The notes beneath the pieces were generated by a model. That model was given only the letters and a program-made list of their open reading frames with translations, was not told the origin of the DNA and searched no databases. A stretch of 64,000 nt of DNA from Alteribacillus bidgolensis (GTDB lineage Bacteria; Bacillota; Bacilli; Bacillales; Marinococcaceae). The translations under genes and the position numbers were made by a program. Below, one piece after another: positions 24,343 to 34,436 of this stretch (its first letter is position 1; each line of letters starts with the position of its first letter). The stretch covers positions 3,280,605-3,344,604 of the forward strand of contig NZ_KZ614149.1 in assembly GCF_002886255.1 (NCBI RefSeq), in the 5' to 3' direction.

Positions 24343-24443
24343 GTCGTGTATTTTTTAGTAAGAGAAATACATGTAAAAATAATTTATATCATGCTGTCAT
24401 ACGAAGGGATTTTAGGGGAAGGAACGAAGGAGGAAAATGAGCC

Positions 24444-27400
24444 ATGAAGGGATTGCAAAAAGCCCTGGCAGAGAATCATCATGTAAATGCAGTGTTAGAA
24501 GGTATAGAAAATAATTTAAACGAACAGTTAGTAGCAGGCCTTAGCGGTTCTGCCCGTACCTTTTTTGTGTCTCTAACTAAGTCTGAAGTAGATAGACCGC
24601 AGCTCGTGATTACCCATACGTTATATCAGGCTCAAAAGCTTTATGAAGATTTAATAGATTTAGTAGAGAATGATGTATATTTATACCCAGTAAATGAATT
24701 GATATCTTCTGAAATTGCCATTGCTAGTCCTGAAATGAGGTCGCAGAGGATTGAAGTGCTGGATAAGCTTGTGCAAGGGTTCAATGGAATCGTCATTGCA
24801 CCGGTTGCAGGGGTAAGGCGGCTTCTTCCACCGGTGGAACTGTGGAAAGATTCCCAAATACATTTACAACAAGGAAGAGATATAGAACTAGATACGTTTT
24901 TGTCTGATTTATCGGCATTGGGTTACCAGCGGGCTGATATGGTGTCCGCTCCTGGAGAATTTAGTGTGCGAGGCGGAATTATTGATATTTATACTTTAAC
25001 AGAAGAAAATCCTGTAAGGATAGAATTATTCGACACTGAAATTGATTCTTTACGATATTTTAGAGTAGATGACCAACGATCTTTAGATTCGCTCTCAGAA
25101 GCTGTAATCGGGCCAGCACAGGAGACTATATTATATCAAGAGCAATATGAAAAAGCCGCTGATCAACTCAACGAATCACTGTCTCAAACGCTAAAAAAAG
25201 TAAAGGACAGCAAAGTAAAAGAAAAACTACAGGAAAATCTGACGTATGAAAAAGAACTTTTGACAGAACAGACCCGTTTTCAGGGATTATATAAATATAT
25301 GGAATATTTTTATGAAAAGCCGACAACCCTTTTGTCTTATTTTTCTGATAACACTGTCATCTTTCTCGATGAAGTAAGCCGCGTGCAGGAAATGGCAGAA
25401 CGATTAGATAAAGAAGAAGCGGAATGGTCTACAACCGTTTTAGAACAAGGGGAAATACCAAATGATATTTCATTATCGGTGAGGTTTAACGATTTATTTG
25501 TAAAGTGTAAAAACCCCCGTATTTATTTCTCGTTATTTCTAAGGAACATACCTTCTATACAGCCTCAAAACGTAGCGAATATTCAATGTAAGGCCATGCA
25601 GCAATTTCATGGCCAAATGCCGGTTTTAAAAAGTGAAATGGAACGCTGGCACAAAAGCGGGTATACTGTCGTATTTGTTGCAGGGGATGATGATAGAGCC
25701 AAACGTCTTGAAAATATACTCGACGATTATGATATAGAGGCAGATCGGGTGCAACGAAGCGGTCCATTTTCTTCAGAACGTGCTACGATTGTTCGTGGTC
25801 AATTAAACAGCGGTTTCGAATTACCAATGGAGAAGATTGCTGTTGTTACTGAACAAGAGACGTTTACGAAAAAATTAAATAGAGTGAAACGGAGACAAAA
25901 ACTTACTAATGCTGAACGAATAAAAAGTTATTCCGAGCTTCAAGTCGGAGATTTGGTTGTTCATATCAACCATGGCATTGGAAAGTATTTAGGCATTGAA
26001 ACACTAGAAGTCGGCGGTATCCATAAGGACTTTTTAAATATTTCTTATGCAGGGAACGATAAATTGTATGTACCTGTCGAACAAATTGACCAAGTGCAAA
26101 AGTATGTCGGTTCTGAAGAAAAAGATCCAAAAATTTATGCACTAGGCGGCAACGACTGGAAAAAAGTTAAACGCAAAGTTCAATCTTCAGTTCAAGATAT
26201 CGCAGATGACCTTATTAAAATATATGCTGAACGAGAAGCATCTAAAGGCTATGCTTTTTCTGATAATCAAGAAGAAGAGCAGGAATTTGCCTCTTCTTTT
26301 CCATATCAAGAGACCGAAGATCAACTAAAAGCCATACAAGAAATTAAAGAAGATATGGAAAAAGAACGTCCAATGGACCGTCTATTGTGCGGGGATGTTG
26401 GTTATGGAAAAACAGAAGTGGCGATCCGTGCTGTTTTTAAAGCAATTCTTGACGGGAAGCAGGTTGCTCTGCTTGTACCAACTACCATTTTAGCCCAACA
26501 GCATTTTGACACCATTTCTGAACGCTTTTCCGATTATCCTATAAACATAGGATTATTAAGTCGTTTTCGGACTCGTAAACAACAAACGGAGACAATCAAT
26601 GGATTAAAAACGGGCGGTGTTGATATAGTTATTGGCACACACCGAATATTATCCAAGGATGTGAAATTTAAAGATTTAGGTCTCTTAATAGTTGATGAAG
26701 AACAGCGATTTGGTGTAACGCATAAAGAAAAAATTAAAAAATTAAAAGCAAATATTGATGTCTTGACATTAACTGCAACCCCAATACCAAGAACGCTGCA
26801 TATGTCGATGCTTGGAGTCCGGGATTTGTCTGTTATTGAAACACCTCCAGAAAATCGATTTCCTGTACAAACGTATGTGCTTGATTATAACGCCTCCCTT
26901 ATTAAAGAGGCAGTGGAAAGGGAGCTTAGCAGGGGCGGTCAAGTATACTTTTTGTATAATAGGGTGGATGACATCAGTCGAATGGCAGAACAAATGTCTA
27001 TGCTTGTTCCAGAAGCAGAAGTAGCATACGCTCACGGCCAAATGAATGAGCAGGAACTTGAGTCTGTGATGATTGATTTTCTCGAAGGCAATAAAGATGT
27101 ACTTGTCACGACCACCATCATCGAAACAGGCGTTGATATACCAAACGTAAATACATTAATTATTTATAATGCCGATAAAATGGGGCTTTCTCAGCTTTAT
27201 CAAATCAGAGGAAGAGTTGGACGCTCTAATCGGGTAGCATATGCTTATTTCACTTATCAGCGTGACAAAGTATTAACCGAAATCGCAGAAAAACGTTTGC
27301 AAGCCATTAAGGAATTTACGGAACTTGGTTCTGGTTTTAAAATTGCGATGAGAGACTTATCCATCAGAGGGACAGGGAATCTTTTAGGTGCTGAACAACA

Positions 27401-27980
27401 TGGCTTTATTGAATCAGTAGGTTTCGATTTATATTCACAAATGCTCAAAGATGCCATTGAAGAGCGAAAAGTTGATAAACCAAAAGTAAAAGTACCGGAA
27501 ATAGAAATAGATGTGAAGGTTGATGCCTACATTCCTGCAAGTTATATCGATGATTCCAAGCAAAAAATTGAAATGTATAAGCGTTTTAAAGGGCTTGAAA
27601 CACTAGAGGACCTCAGGGATTTGCAAGATGAAATGGTGGATCGGTTTGGTGACTATCCAGAAGAGACCAAGGACCTCTTTACATTGTCCAAAATTAAAAT
27701 ACAAGCAAGAGAAAATGGTATCGAATCGATTGTTCAAGAAAGTGGGAAAACCATACTTCTTATTGCAGAGGAGACAAGTAAAAATATTGATGGCTCTAAA
27801 CTTTTTGAAGCAGTAAATGAATTTGGGAGAGAGGTAGGTTTAGGCACGAGCGGCCAGAAAATTAAACTTGTTCTCCATCAAAACAGAATGTCAGGTAAAC
27901 GTCTTTTAGAAATCATGGAAGTGTTAGTAAACAAACTACCCGATACCAAAAAAGTAAAAGAAGAGACTGCTTCTTCCTAA
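24444..27980 (+). CDS. mfd: Transcription-repair coupling factor
   Basis: Superfamily 2 translocase that removes RNA polymerase stalled at lesions and recruits UvrA. 1178 residues, full length. N-terminal UvrB-like domains (about 1-350), a CarD-like RNA-polymerase-interacting domain (ELQVGDLVVHINHGIGKYLG, near residue 500), RecG-type helicase lobes with Walker A CGDVGYGKTE (about 650-659) and Walker B VDEEQRFG, the TRG motif region, and a C-terminal D7 domain. ATG behind AAGGAGG. Confidence 0.97.
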   Translation: MKGLQKALAENHHVNAVLEGIENNLNEQLVAGLSGSARTFFVSLTKSEVDRPQLVITHTLYQAQKLYEDLIDLVENDVYLYPVNELISSEIAIASPEMRSQRIEVLDKLVQGFNGIVIAPVAGVRRLLPPVELWKDSQIHLQQGRDIELDTFLSDLSALGYQRADMVSAPGEFSVRGGIIDIYTLTEENPVRIELFDTEIDSLRYFRVDDQRSLDSLSEAVIGPAQETILYQEQYEKAADQLNESLSQTLKKVKDSKVKEKLQENLTYEKELLTEQTRFQGLYKYMEYFYEKPTTLLSYFSDNTVIFLDEVSRVQEMAERLDKEEAEWSTTVLEQGEIPNDISLSVRFNDLFVKCKNPRIYFSLFLRNIPSIQPQNVANIQCKAMQQFHGQMPVLKSEMERWHKSGYTVVFVAGDDDRAKRLENILDDYDIEADRVQRSGPFSSERATIVRGQLNSGFELPMEKIAVVTEQETFTKKLNRVKRRQKLTNAERIKSYSELQVGDLVVHINHGIGKYLGIETLEVGGIHKDFLNISYAGNDKLYVPVEQIDQVQKYVGSEEKDPKIYALGGNDWKKVKRKVQSSVQDIADDLIKIYAEREASKGYAFSDNQEEEQEFASSFPYQETEDQLKAIQEIKEDMEKERPMDRLLCGDVGYGKTEVAIRAVFKAILDGKQVALLVPTTILAQQHFDTISERFSDYPINIGLLSRFRTRKQQTETINGLKTGGVDIVIGTHRILSKDVKFKDLGLLIVDEEQRFGVTHKEKIKKLKANIDVLTLTATPIPRTLHMSMLGVRDLSVIETPPENRFPVQTYVLDYNASLIKEAVERELSRGGQVYFLYNRVDDISRMAEQMSMLVPEAEVAYAHGQMNEQELESVMIDFLEGNKDVLVTTTIIETGVDIPNVNTLIIYNADKMGLSQLYQIRGRVGRSNRVAYAYFTYQRDKVLTEIAEKRLQAIKEFTELGSGFKIAMRDLSIRGTGNLLGAEQHGFIESVGFDLYSQMLKDAIEERKVDKPKVKVPEIEIDVKVDAYIPASYIDDSKQKIEMYKRFKGLETLEDLRDLQDEMVDRFGDYPEETKDLFTLSKIKIQARENGIESIVQESGKTILLIAEETSKNIDGSKLFEAVNEFGREVGLGTSGQKIKLVLHQNRMSGKRLLEIMEVLVNKLPDTKKVKEETASS

Positions 27981-28185
27981 TAAAAAAGAAAATGGTAACT
28001 TTCTAAAAAAAAAATGAATAGTTATTTACCTGTGGTGGATAATAAAAACAATAAAAAGAAAGAGACGGGGGAACTTCCAACTCAGATAATTTACCTTGAA
28101 CAAGGAAGCGACAGTATATTGAACTGATCCTTATGTCTCTGGACCATCTTTAGAAAAACATCTTTAGAAAGGGAGGCACACTTCC

Positions 28186-28728
28186 ATGATGAAAGCAACA
28201 GGCATTGTCCGCCGCATTGACGATTTAGGAAGAGTTGTAATACCAAAAGAAATCCGCCGCACTTTACGTATCAGAGAAGGAGACCCTCTTGAGATTTTTG
28301 TGGACCGAGACGGAGAGGTTATTTTGAAAAAGTATTCACCTATCTCTGAACTTGGAGATTTTGCCAAAGAATATGCAGAGGCCTTATACGATACCCTTCA
28401 TCACCCTGTATTAGTGGCAGATCGAGATACATTCATTGCTGTTTCTGGCGGTGTAAAGAAAGATTATGCAAACAAAAGTGTTGGTGGTGCAGTAGAAGAA
28501 GCAATCAATGAACGAAAAACTAAAGTAACTTCTAGTAAAGGAGATTACAACATCGTAAGCGATCATCAAGAAACAATGAGAGGGTATGCGGTAGCTCCTA
28601 TCATAGCTAACGGTGATCCTATTGGAGCAGTTGTAATGATTGCAAAAGATGACAAGGTGGATGAAGCCATCTCTGGAAAACTGCTTGAAACAGCTGCCGG
28701 CTTTTTGGCAAGACAAATGGAGCAATAA
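28186..28728 (+). CDS. spoVT: Stage V sporulation protein T
   Basis: Forespore transcription regulator of sigma-G genes. 180 residues: AbrB-type DNA-binding domain (1-52: ATGIVRRIDDLGRVVIPKEI) plus GAF-like C-terminal domain ending ETAAGFLARQMEQ, the form seen in Bacillus. ATG 28186 lies nine bases after AAGGGAGG; ATG 28189 is an alternative. Paralogue of AbrB at 6749. No convincing sigma-G promoter was found in the 205-bp gap upstream. Confidence 0.96.
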   Translation: MMKATGIVRRIDDLGRVVIPKEIRRTLRIREGDPLEIFVDRDGEVILKKYSPISELGDFAKEYAEALYDTLHHPVLVADRDTFIAVSGGVKKDYANKSVGGAVEEAINERKTKVTSSKGDYNIVSDHQETMRGYAVAPIIANGDPIGAVVMIAKDDKVDEAISGKLLETAAGFLARQMEQ

Positions 28729-28767
28729 GCGTTTTGGTTTTGGATATAACATGTAAAGAGTAAATGC

Positions 28768-28799
28768 AGCTGCCTTTAATCAAATAAAGGCAGCTTTTT
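28768..28799 (+). terminator. Intrinsic terminator after spoVT
   Basis: Perfect 11-bp stem AGCTGCCTTTA (28768-28778) / TAAAGGCAGCT (28785-28795), then TTTT. Confidence 0.93.
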
Positions 28800-28856
28800 C
28801 ATCATCTGTTTTCTCTCTTTGCTGTGATATACTGGGAAAGCGAAAGGGAGATTGAG

Positions 28857-30476
28857 ATGTGGCAACCTTACATAAAAAGCGAAAGCTTATGGAAAGGAGC
28901 TTTTCTAGTTACCGGTGCAGCGTTTCTTGGAAAAGTGCTGAGTGCTTTGTACCGCGTACCTTATCAAAACATTACTGGAGATTTAGGGTATTATGTATAC
29001 CAACAAATATACCCTTTTTACGGGGCGGCTATGGTGGTTGCTATGTACGGGTTTCCGGTAATTATATCAAAGTTGGTGATGGAAACAAACGATGAAGAAG
29101 GAGCAAAAAAAGCAGAAGAAATGGCTTATGCTTCTTTTCTAATTTTGTTGTTCACGCATATACCAATATTTTTAATCCTGTTTTTTGGGGCAGATGCAAT
29201 AGCTGCAGCAATGGGGGATAAAAGGCTGGATGTACCTCTTCGTATTATTTCTTCGGTTTGTTTATTTATTCCTGTGTTTTCTGCGTTTCGAGGTTATTTT
29301 CAAGGAATGGGAGAAATGAAACCTACTGCTGTTTCTCATGTGGTAGAGCAATGTATTCGGGTGGCTGTTATTTTAGGACTTGCTTTTCTTGTCGTTTTAT
29401 TAGGAAAGGGAGCTTATGCGTCTGGTGTGGCTGCAGCTGTGGGCTCGATTGCAGGAAGTACTGCAGGAGCTGTTTTCCTTATAAAATTTTACTATTCTCT
29501 CCATTTTCAAAGGTATAATCGCGTGAATTGGACTGGTGTTTTCGATAAGATAAAACAAGTAAATACGAAAGTTTTAAGCAGAGGATTGCTTGTTTGTATG
29601 GGTGCCATGATATTTATTCTATATCAATTCATCGACGCTTTTTCTGTAGCTCGTATTTTGCAAATCTATGGAATGTCTTTCGAAGAAGCAAGGGCCGGCA
29701 AGGGGGTATTTGATAGAGGACAGCCGCTTTTGCAATTTGGCACTGTTATCGCCACGTCGTTTGCTATGGCGGTGGTTCCTCTTATAAGCAGTGAAAAGCT
29801 TAAAGGAAACGTAAAAGCCTCACAAAAGTATGCAGCATTTGCTGTACAAGTAAGTTTTTTAATCGGTGCTGCCGCTGCTTTAGGTCTATACATTATAGCG
29901 GAGCCTGTCAATATTATGTTGTTTGAAAACGCCAAAGGTACAGATATTCTTCAAATATTAGCAGTATCGCTTGTTTTTAGTGGGTTAATTATGGCTGCTT
30001 CTGCAGTACTGCAAGGCCACGATTATTTTGTAATCCCAGCTTGTTTTCTTGTGCTTGGTTTATTCATTAAAGCGGGCGGAAATGTATGGCTGATACCATT
30101 ATTTAATGAAAAGGGAGCAGCTGCAGCAACAGTTATAGGGATGGCAGCAACTGCTCTTTGTAATATTCTTTTTATTTACAAAAAGCAATTAATGACGTTT
30201 CCCAATTGGCGCTGGATGATAAAAGCAATCATATCACTTGGCACGATGAGCCTGACAGCGTCTGTGCTGTATTTCATATGTTCTTATGTTTTTTCTATCA
30301 CGACAAGACCAGGGGCTGCAGCAGTGTCTTTGATTATAGCACTGGCTTCTGCCCTGCTGTTTGTATGGCTTTTGGTTCGTTTATCTCTAATTACTCGAGA
30401 AGAACGTTTTCTGCTGCCTGGCATGGAAAAAATAGAAAAAGTTATAGACCGAAAGGAGAAGAAACATGAACAATAA
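28857..30476 (+). CDS. yabM: Polysaccharide biosynthesis/flippase family protein YabM
   Basis: Integral membrane protein of the MOP (MATE/Wzx/MurJ) superfamily, 539 residues with about 14 hydrophobic segments. N-terminal KGAFLVTGAAFLGKVLSALY and RVPYQNITGDLGYYVYQQIY are typical of the SpoVB/YabM/MurJ-like Bacillus group. It probably flips a lipid-linked envelope precursor; the substrate is unknown. ATG 28857 follows AAAGGGAG by six bases; an ATG at 28824 lies upstream of that site. Overlaps mazG by 11 bases. Confidence 0.9.
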   Translation: MWQPYIKSESLWKGAFLVTGAAFLGKVLSALYRVPYQNITGDLGYYVYQQIYPFYGAAMVVAMYGFPVIISKLVMETNDEEGAKKAEEMAYASFLILLFTHIPIFLILFFGADAIAAAMGDKRLDVPLRIISSVCLFIPVFSAFRGYFQGMGEMKPTAVSHVVEQCIRVAVILGLAFLVVLLGKGAYASGVAAAVGSIAGSTAGAVFLIKFYYSLHFQRYNRVNWTGVFDKIKQVNTKVLSRGLLVCMGAMIFILYQFIDAFSVARILQIYGMSFEEARAGKGVFDRGQPLLQFGTVIATSFAMAVVPLISSEKLKGNVKASQKYAAFAVQVSFLIGAAAALGLYIIAEPVNIMLFENAKGTDILQILAVSLVFSGLIMAASAVLQGHDYFVIPACFLVLGLFIKAGGNVWLIPLFNEKGAAAATVIGMAATALCNILFIYKKQLMTFPNWRWMIKAIISLGTMSLTASVLYFICSYVFSITTRPGAAAVSLIIALASALLFVWLLVRLSLITREERFLLPGMEKIEKVIDRKEKKHEQ

Positions 30477-31956
30477 TTCTAGTAAAAACACAAATATACC
30501 GCAGATCACGGTAATCGGTCTTGGTATTGGTGAATTAGCCCAGCTTCCTCTTGGTGTATATCAAATATTGAAAAAAGCGGCACCTCTTTTTTTGCGTACA
30601 GCAAAGCATCCAGTTGTGAAAGAACTAGAGGAAGAAGAGATTTCTTATTTAAGTTTTGATCATTTGTATGAAGCAAATGATACATTTGAAATGGTTTATA
30701 AAAATATAATAAAGGAATTAATAGAAGCAGCATCGAATCATAACCATATCTATTACGCCGTGCCCGGTCATCCGATGACAGCAGAATTAACAGTGGAGCA
30801 GCTATTAGAGAAGGAAGGAAATGGGGAGCTTCAAGTTGAAATACTGGGCGGGCAAAGTTTTCTTGATCCGATGTTTTCAGCTCTTCGCATAGACCCAAAT
30901 AATGGCTTTCAACTTTTGGATGCAACTGCTATTCAAACAAAAGATATAAAAATGACCCAGCACATTATAATTAGTCAGATTTATGACCAGATGATTGCTT
31001 CAGAAGTTAAACTGACGTTAATGGAAAAATATCCAGATGATTATGAAGTCACTCTAGTGACAGCTGCGGGAACATCTCAAGAAAAACTGCAAAACGTTCC
31101 CCTTTTTGCATTAGATCGGGAAATGACACAAAATAATTTAATGGCCCTCTATGTACCGCCTGTTCAAGAGGATAACGTGTTATACAGGGAATTTGAGACA
31201 CTTCGAGAAGTGATTGCAAAACTTCGTGGTCCGGATGGATGTCCATGGGATAAAAAGCAGACACATCATTCTCTAAAAAGGTATCTTTTGGAAGAGGCTT
31301 ATGAGGTGATTGATGCAATTGATCAAGAAGATGATGATCATTTACAGGAAGAACTGGGTGATGTATTGCTGCAGGTGATGCTTCATGCACAGATTGGGGA
31401 AGACGAAGGTTTTTTTAACGTTGAAGATATTATAGAGACATTGACTTCAAAAATGATTCGTCGTCACCCTCATGTATTTGGGGATACAACAGCTCATACA
31501 GAAGAGCAGGTAAATGAAAACTGGGAAGCCATCAAACGTTCTGAAAAAGAGACAAAAGACGCTGAAGATTCTCTTTTAACCGATATTCCTGCATCAATGC
31601 CAGCACTTATGCAAGCTTATGAACTGCAAAAAAAAGCTGCAAAAGTTGGATTTGACTGGAATGATGACGCACCGATGTGGAAAAAACTGCAAGAAGAAAC
31701 CGCGGAATGGCTTTATGAGGTAAAACAAGGGAATAAAGAAGCCATGAAAAAAGAATTTGGAGATTTGTTGTTTGTACTCGTGAATTTGGGGCGTTTTTAT
31801 AAGCTGCATCCTGAAGAATCTTTGCATATGACTAATGTAAAATTTAAAAAGAGATTTTCCTACATTGAAAAAGTATTAATTAATCAAGGACGTTCTTTAG
31901 AAGACACTACATTAGATGATATGGATGAGTTATGGGAAGAGGCAAAACGAAAATAA
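30466..31956 (+). CDS. mazG: Bifunctional tetrapyrrole-methylase-like / MazG NTP pyrophosphohydrolase (YabN)
   Basis: 496 residues. N-terminal TP-methylase domain (about 10-225: ITVIGLGIGELAQLPLGVY, YYAVPGHPMTAE) of unknown activity, fused to a MazG domain (about 240-490) with the EExxE/ExxD metal motifs in LLEEAYEVIDAID and EELGDVLLQVMLH, plus a second weaker repeat (EFGDLLFVLVNLGR). MazG hydrolyses aberrant and canonical NTPs. The fusion is standard in Bacillaceae. Confidence 0.94.
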   Translation: MNNNSSKNTNIPQITVIGLGIGELAQLPLGVYQILKKAAPLFLRTAKHPVVKELEEEEISYLSFDHLYEANDTFEMVYKNIIKELIEAASNHNHIYYAVPGHPMTAELTVEQLLEKEGNGELQVEILGGQSFLDPMFSALRIDPNNGFQLLDATAIQTKDIKMTQHIIISQIYDQMIASEVKLTLMEKYPDDYEVTLVTAAGTSQEKLQNVPLFALDREMTQNNLMALYVPPVQEDNVLYREFETLREVIAKLRGPDGCPWDKKQTHHSLKRYLLEEAYEVIDAIDQEDDDHLQEELGDVLLQVMLHAQIGEDEGFFNVEDIIETLTSKMIRRHPHVFGDTTAHTEEQVNENWEAIKRSEKETKDAEDSLLTDIPASMPALMQAYELQKKAAKVGFDWNDDAPMWKKLQEETAEWLYEVKQGNKEAMKKEFGDLLFVLVNLGRFYKLHPEESLHMTNVKFKKRFSYIEKVLINQGRSLEDTTLDDMDELWEEAKRK

Positions 31957-31988
31957 TCGTTTCATTTGTTTAGGAGAGGAGAGTCTAT

Positions 31989-32249
31989 ATGCGAATTGAT
32001 AAATTTTTAAAGGTTTCTAGATTAATTAAGAGAAGAACATTAGCCAAAGAAGTGGCTTCTCAAGGAAGAATTACAGTAAATGGAAACAAAGCCAAAGCGG
32101 GAACAGAAGTAGCACCTGGAGATGAAGTTTCTATAAGGTTTGGCTCTAAACTTGTTACGGTCCGCGTAGATGAAATAAAGGACACGACCAAAAAAGAAGT
32201 GTCAAACACGATGTATACCGTACTAAAAGAAGAACCAGTAAATGAATAA
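31989..32249 (+). CDS. rqcP: Ribosome-associated S4-domain protein RqcP (YabO)
   Basis: 86-residue S4 RNA-binding protein. In B. subtilis RqcP works with RqcH in C-terminal alanine tailing of stalled chains on the 50S subunit. MRIDKFLKVSRLIKRRTLAK is the S4 core, with GRITVNGNKAKAGTEVAPGD. ATG behind AGGAGAGGAG. Confidence 0.94.
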   Translation: MRIDKFLKVSRLIKRRTLAKEVASQGRITVNGNKAKAGTEVAPGDEVSIRFGSKLVTVRVDEIKDTTKKEVSNTMYTVLKEEPVNE

Positions 32250-32334
32250 TGGAAAAAGGCATATTTCTACTACTATCTCTTAGGAAAGGCACATATATAT
32301 GTGACAAGCTATCGATAAGAGGAGTGTGTGGAAT

Positions 32335-32631
32335 ATGTCTTTTAGAGAAGATTCAATGGCACAACGTCCGCAGCCCCCGCACGAAGTAATATTAAAAGGC
32401 AGGAAAAGCCTTGATATTACCGGGGTTAAAGAAGTAGAGAGTTTTGATAATGAAGAATTTTTATTGGAGACGTCCCTCGGTTTTTTGTCAGTACGTGGTC
32501 ATAACCTGCATATAAAAAACTTAGACGTAGATGAAGGTATTATTTCGATTGAAGGAAAAGTAGATGACCTCGTTTATGTGGATCAGGCTACTGGAAAATC
32601 TAAAGGGTTTATAGGGAAGTTATTTAAGTGA
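32335..32631 (+). CDS. yabP: Sporulation protein YabP
   Basis: 98-residue YabP/YqfC-family protein needed for sporulation in B. subtilis (mother-cell sigma-E regulon); biochemical role unknown. Core: EVILKGRKSLDITGVKEVES and TSLGFLSVRGHNLHIKNLD. ATG 32335 is chosen; GTG 32326 almost touches the AAGAGGAG ribosome site. Overlaps yabQ by four bases. Confidence 0.92.
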   Translation: MSFREDSMAQRPQPPHEVILKGRKSLDITGVKEVESFDNEEFLLETSLGFLSVRGHNLHIKNLDVDEGIISIEGKVDDLVYVDQATGKSKGFIGKLFK

Positions 32632-33215
32632 GTCTGGCAGTTCAATTCCAGACAATGTTTGCAATGATGGCAATGGGACTAGTCCTGGGAATGAATCTGG
32701 ATTTTTACCATCGTTTAACGATCCGGTCTGTGAAGGCATTTTGGACTAGATTGGCATGGGATCTTTTGTTTTGGCTCGTTCAGGTGCTCCTCGTTTTTTA
32801 TGTGCTATTGCATGTGAACGAAGGGGAGCTTAGAATTTATATATTTTTCTCCATAGCTGCAGGTTTTTTTATCTACCGTCGTTACGGGAGGAGCCCATTT
32901 ATAAAAACAATGGAACTCGGTTTCTCTATTGTTCGGTGGACAAGAAGTACAATAGCCGCTCTCATTCGGATATTCATTATTTCTCCTATTAAATTTATAT
33001 TGAAACTCATCACCTCGTCCGTTATGATAGGGATAACTATAAGTGGAAACGTTCTATTTTTTCTATTAAACCTCCTCATTTTTCCTTTAAAATTGGCAGC
33101 ACGTATTCTTATTCCAGTTTTCCGACGTCTTCTTCCTCAGCCTATCATAACTTTTTTAGAAAAAACTTTTCAGTCCGTTCGAAAAAGGGTAAAAAAATGG
33201 AGGATATTTAAATAA
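32628..33215 (+). CDS. yabQ: Spore cortex biosynthesis protein YabQ
   Basis: Membrane protein of 195 residues required for spore cortex formation, located at the outer forespore membrane in B. subtilis. About four to five membrane segments in the first 165 residues, and a strongly basic C-terminus. GTG start at 32628 overlaps the yabP stop. Forms a yabP-yabQ-divIC cluster. Confidence 0.92.
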   Translation: MSLAVQFQTMFAMMAMGLVLGMNLDFYHRLTIRSVKAFWTRLAWDLLFWLVQVLLVFYVLLHVNEGELRIYIFFSIAAGFFIYRRYGRSPFIKTMELGFSIVRWTRSTIAALIRIFIISPIKFILKLITSSVMIGITISGNVLFFLLNLLIFPLKLAARILIPVFRRLLPQPIITFLEKTFQSVRKRVKKWRIFK

Positions 33216-33231
33216 GCCGGGGTGATTTTTA

Positions 33232-33621
33232 TTGATATCTGAAAAGAAGAAAGTTACGGAAATTAACAAGCCCTATGTTAAAGAGCAAGCGAGAGAACAA
33301 GAACGTTTAAAAGCGGCTTCCACAAAAAGACGACGCGGTCTTGTCCGCCGCCTTACTGCCCTTTCTATTGCAGGTGTCGTTCTTGCTGTGGTATTTACCG
33401 TATTGTTAGTATCACAGTGGTCTACGCTTGAAGCTAAAAAAGCAGAACGGGCAGAGCTTGAAAACAAGCTTGAAGAACTGCATGCAGAAGAATCTCGCCT
33501 CAAACAAGACGTTAAAAACTACAATGATCTCGACTACATAGCAGAAGTGGCGAGAAGAGATTACTATTTGACAAAACCTGGTGAAACATTATTTAAAGTA
33601 CCCAATGAATCAATAGATTGA
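33232..33621 (+). CDS. divIC: Cell division protein DivIC (FtsB family)
   Basis: Bitopic division protein of 129 residues that partners FtsL and DivIB at the septum. Basic cytoplasmic N-terminus (1-42), one membrane helix (about 43-65: LSIAGVVLAVVFTVLLVSQW), a coiled coil (about 68-98) and a C-terminal DYIAEVARRDYYLTKPGE typical of FtsB/DivIC. TTG start at 33232 behind GGGGTGA. Its stop overlaps the -35 of the next promoter. Confidence 0.95.
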   Translation: MISEKKKVTEINKPYVKEQAREQERLKAASTKRRRGLVRRLTALSIAGVVLAVVFTVLLVSQWSTLEAKKAERAELENKLEELHAEESRLKQDVKNYNDLDYIAEVARRDYYLTKPGETLFKVPNESID

Positions 33622-33647
33622 CACTTTTTTAATCATTCGAGTATAAT
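33618..33647 (+). promoter_or_regulatory. Sigma-A promoter of yabR
   Basis: TTGACA (33618-33623), 18-bp spacer, TATAAT (33642-33647); consensus hexamers, with the -35 overlapping the divIC stop codon. Confidence 0.82.
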
Positions 33648-33713
33648 AGTAATGATTTTAAGACTGTAAAGTCAGCTTTCTAAGGAAAGAAAATAAGGAG
33701 GAGCTTTTTTTAA

Positions 33714-34151
33714 ATGTCAATCGAAGTAGGCAGCAAGTTGCAAGGGAAGGTCACAGGTATCACCCATTTTGGAGCATTTATAGAGCTGCCGGATGGAAAA
33801 ACTGGGCTGGTTCATATTAGCGAAGTGGCCGACAAGTATGTAGATGATATCAATCAATTTTTAAGTGTTGGTGACGAGGTCACTGTAAAGGTTATGAAAG
33901 TGGAAGACGATGGTAAGATTGGTCTTTCCATTCGAAAAGCCCAGGAACGGCCAAAAGGAGATCGCCCCCGGGGAGGAGATCGTCCGAAAGGAGATCGTTC
34001 AAGAGGAGATCGCCGCAGTGGATCTGGAAAAGGACAGCGTTCCTTGTCTTTTGAAGAAAAGATGAACCGCTTTATGAAAGACAGTGAAGAAAGATTAGCT
34101 TCATTGCGTAAACAAACCGATTCCAAACGCGGCGGACGCTCCAAAAAATAA
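33714..34151 (+). CDS. yabR: S1 RNA-binding domain protein YabR
   Basis: 145 residues. An S1 OB-fold (about 1-75: VGSKLQGKVTGITHFGAFIE, KIGLSIRKA) followed by an Arg/Gly/Asp/Lys-rich low-complexity tail (GDRPKGDRSRGDRRSG and similar) and a helical end. Related to general stress protein 13 and the polynucleotide phosphorylase S1 domain; probably ribosome-associated, exact role unknown. Confidence 0.92.
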   Translation: MSIEVGSKLQGKVTGITHFGAFIELPDGKTGLVHISEVADKYVDDINQFLSVGDEVTVKVMKVEDDGKIGLSIRKAQERPKGDRPRGGDRPKGDRSRGDRRSGSGKGQRSLSFEEKMNRFMKDSEERLASLRKQTDSKRGGRSKK

Positions 34152-34344
34152 GCAGCTTGCTGCAGGCTTTACTGGATAAATCGCAGAAGACTGTTTGAAG
34201 AGCTACTCTTTTACGGAGCAGAGGTTCATAGCTGATCCTGTGTTGGTACTCTTTAGGCAGTCTTCATATATCTAAAAAAATTTAAAAGGATTGGTTGACT
34301 AAACCCGCCCTGTCATTATATAATCACTCATGTTGTGAAAAATT

Positions 34345-34421
34345 GGCGGTGTAGCTCAGCTGGCTAGAGCGTACGGTTCATACCCGTGAGGTCGGGGGTT
34401 CGATCCCCTCCGCCGCTACCA
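34345..34421 (+). tRNA. tRNA-Met (CAT), elongator
   Basis: 77 bases with encoded CCA. Acceptor GGCGGTG / CGCCGCT, anticodon CAT in GGTTCATACC, T-loop GGTTCGATCC. The first pair and D-arm fit the elongator type, as at this place in B. subtilis (trnSL). Confidence 0.95.
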
Positions 34422-34436
34422 TACATAGAAATCATA

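Noticed and set aside
24258..24440. 60-codon frame before mfd
   Set aside because: Lies within the repeat copy at 24246-24342; no ribosome site.
28070..28185. Sigma-G promoter for spoVT
   Set aside because: Candidate -35/-10 pairs have wrong spacing (22 bp or more).
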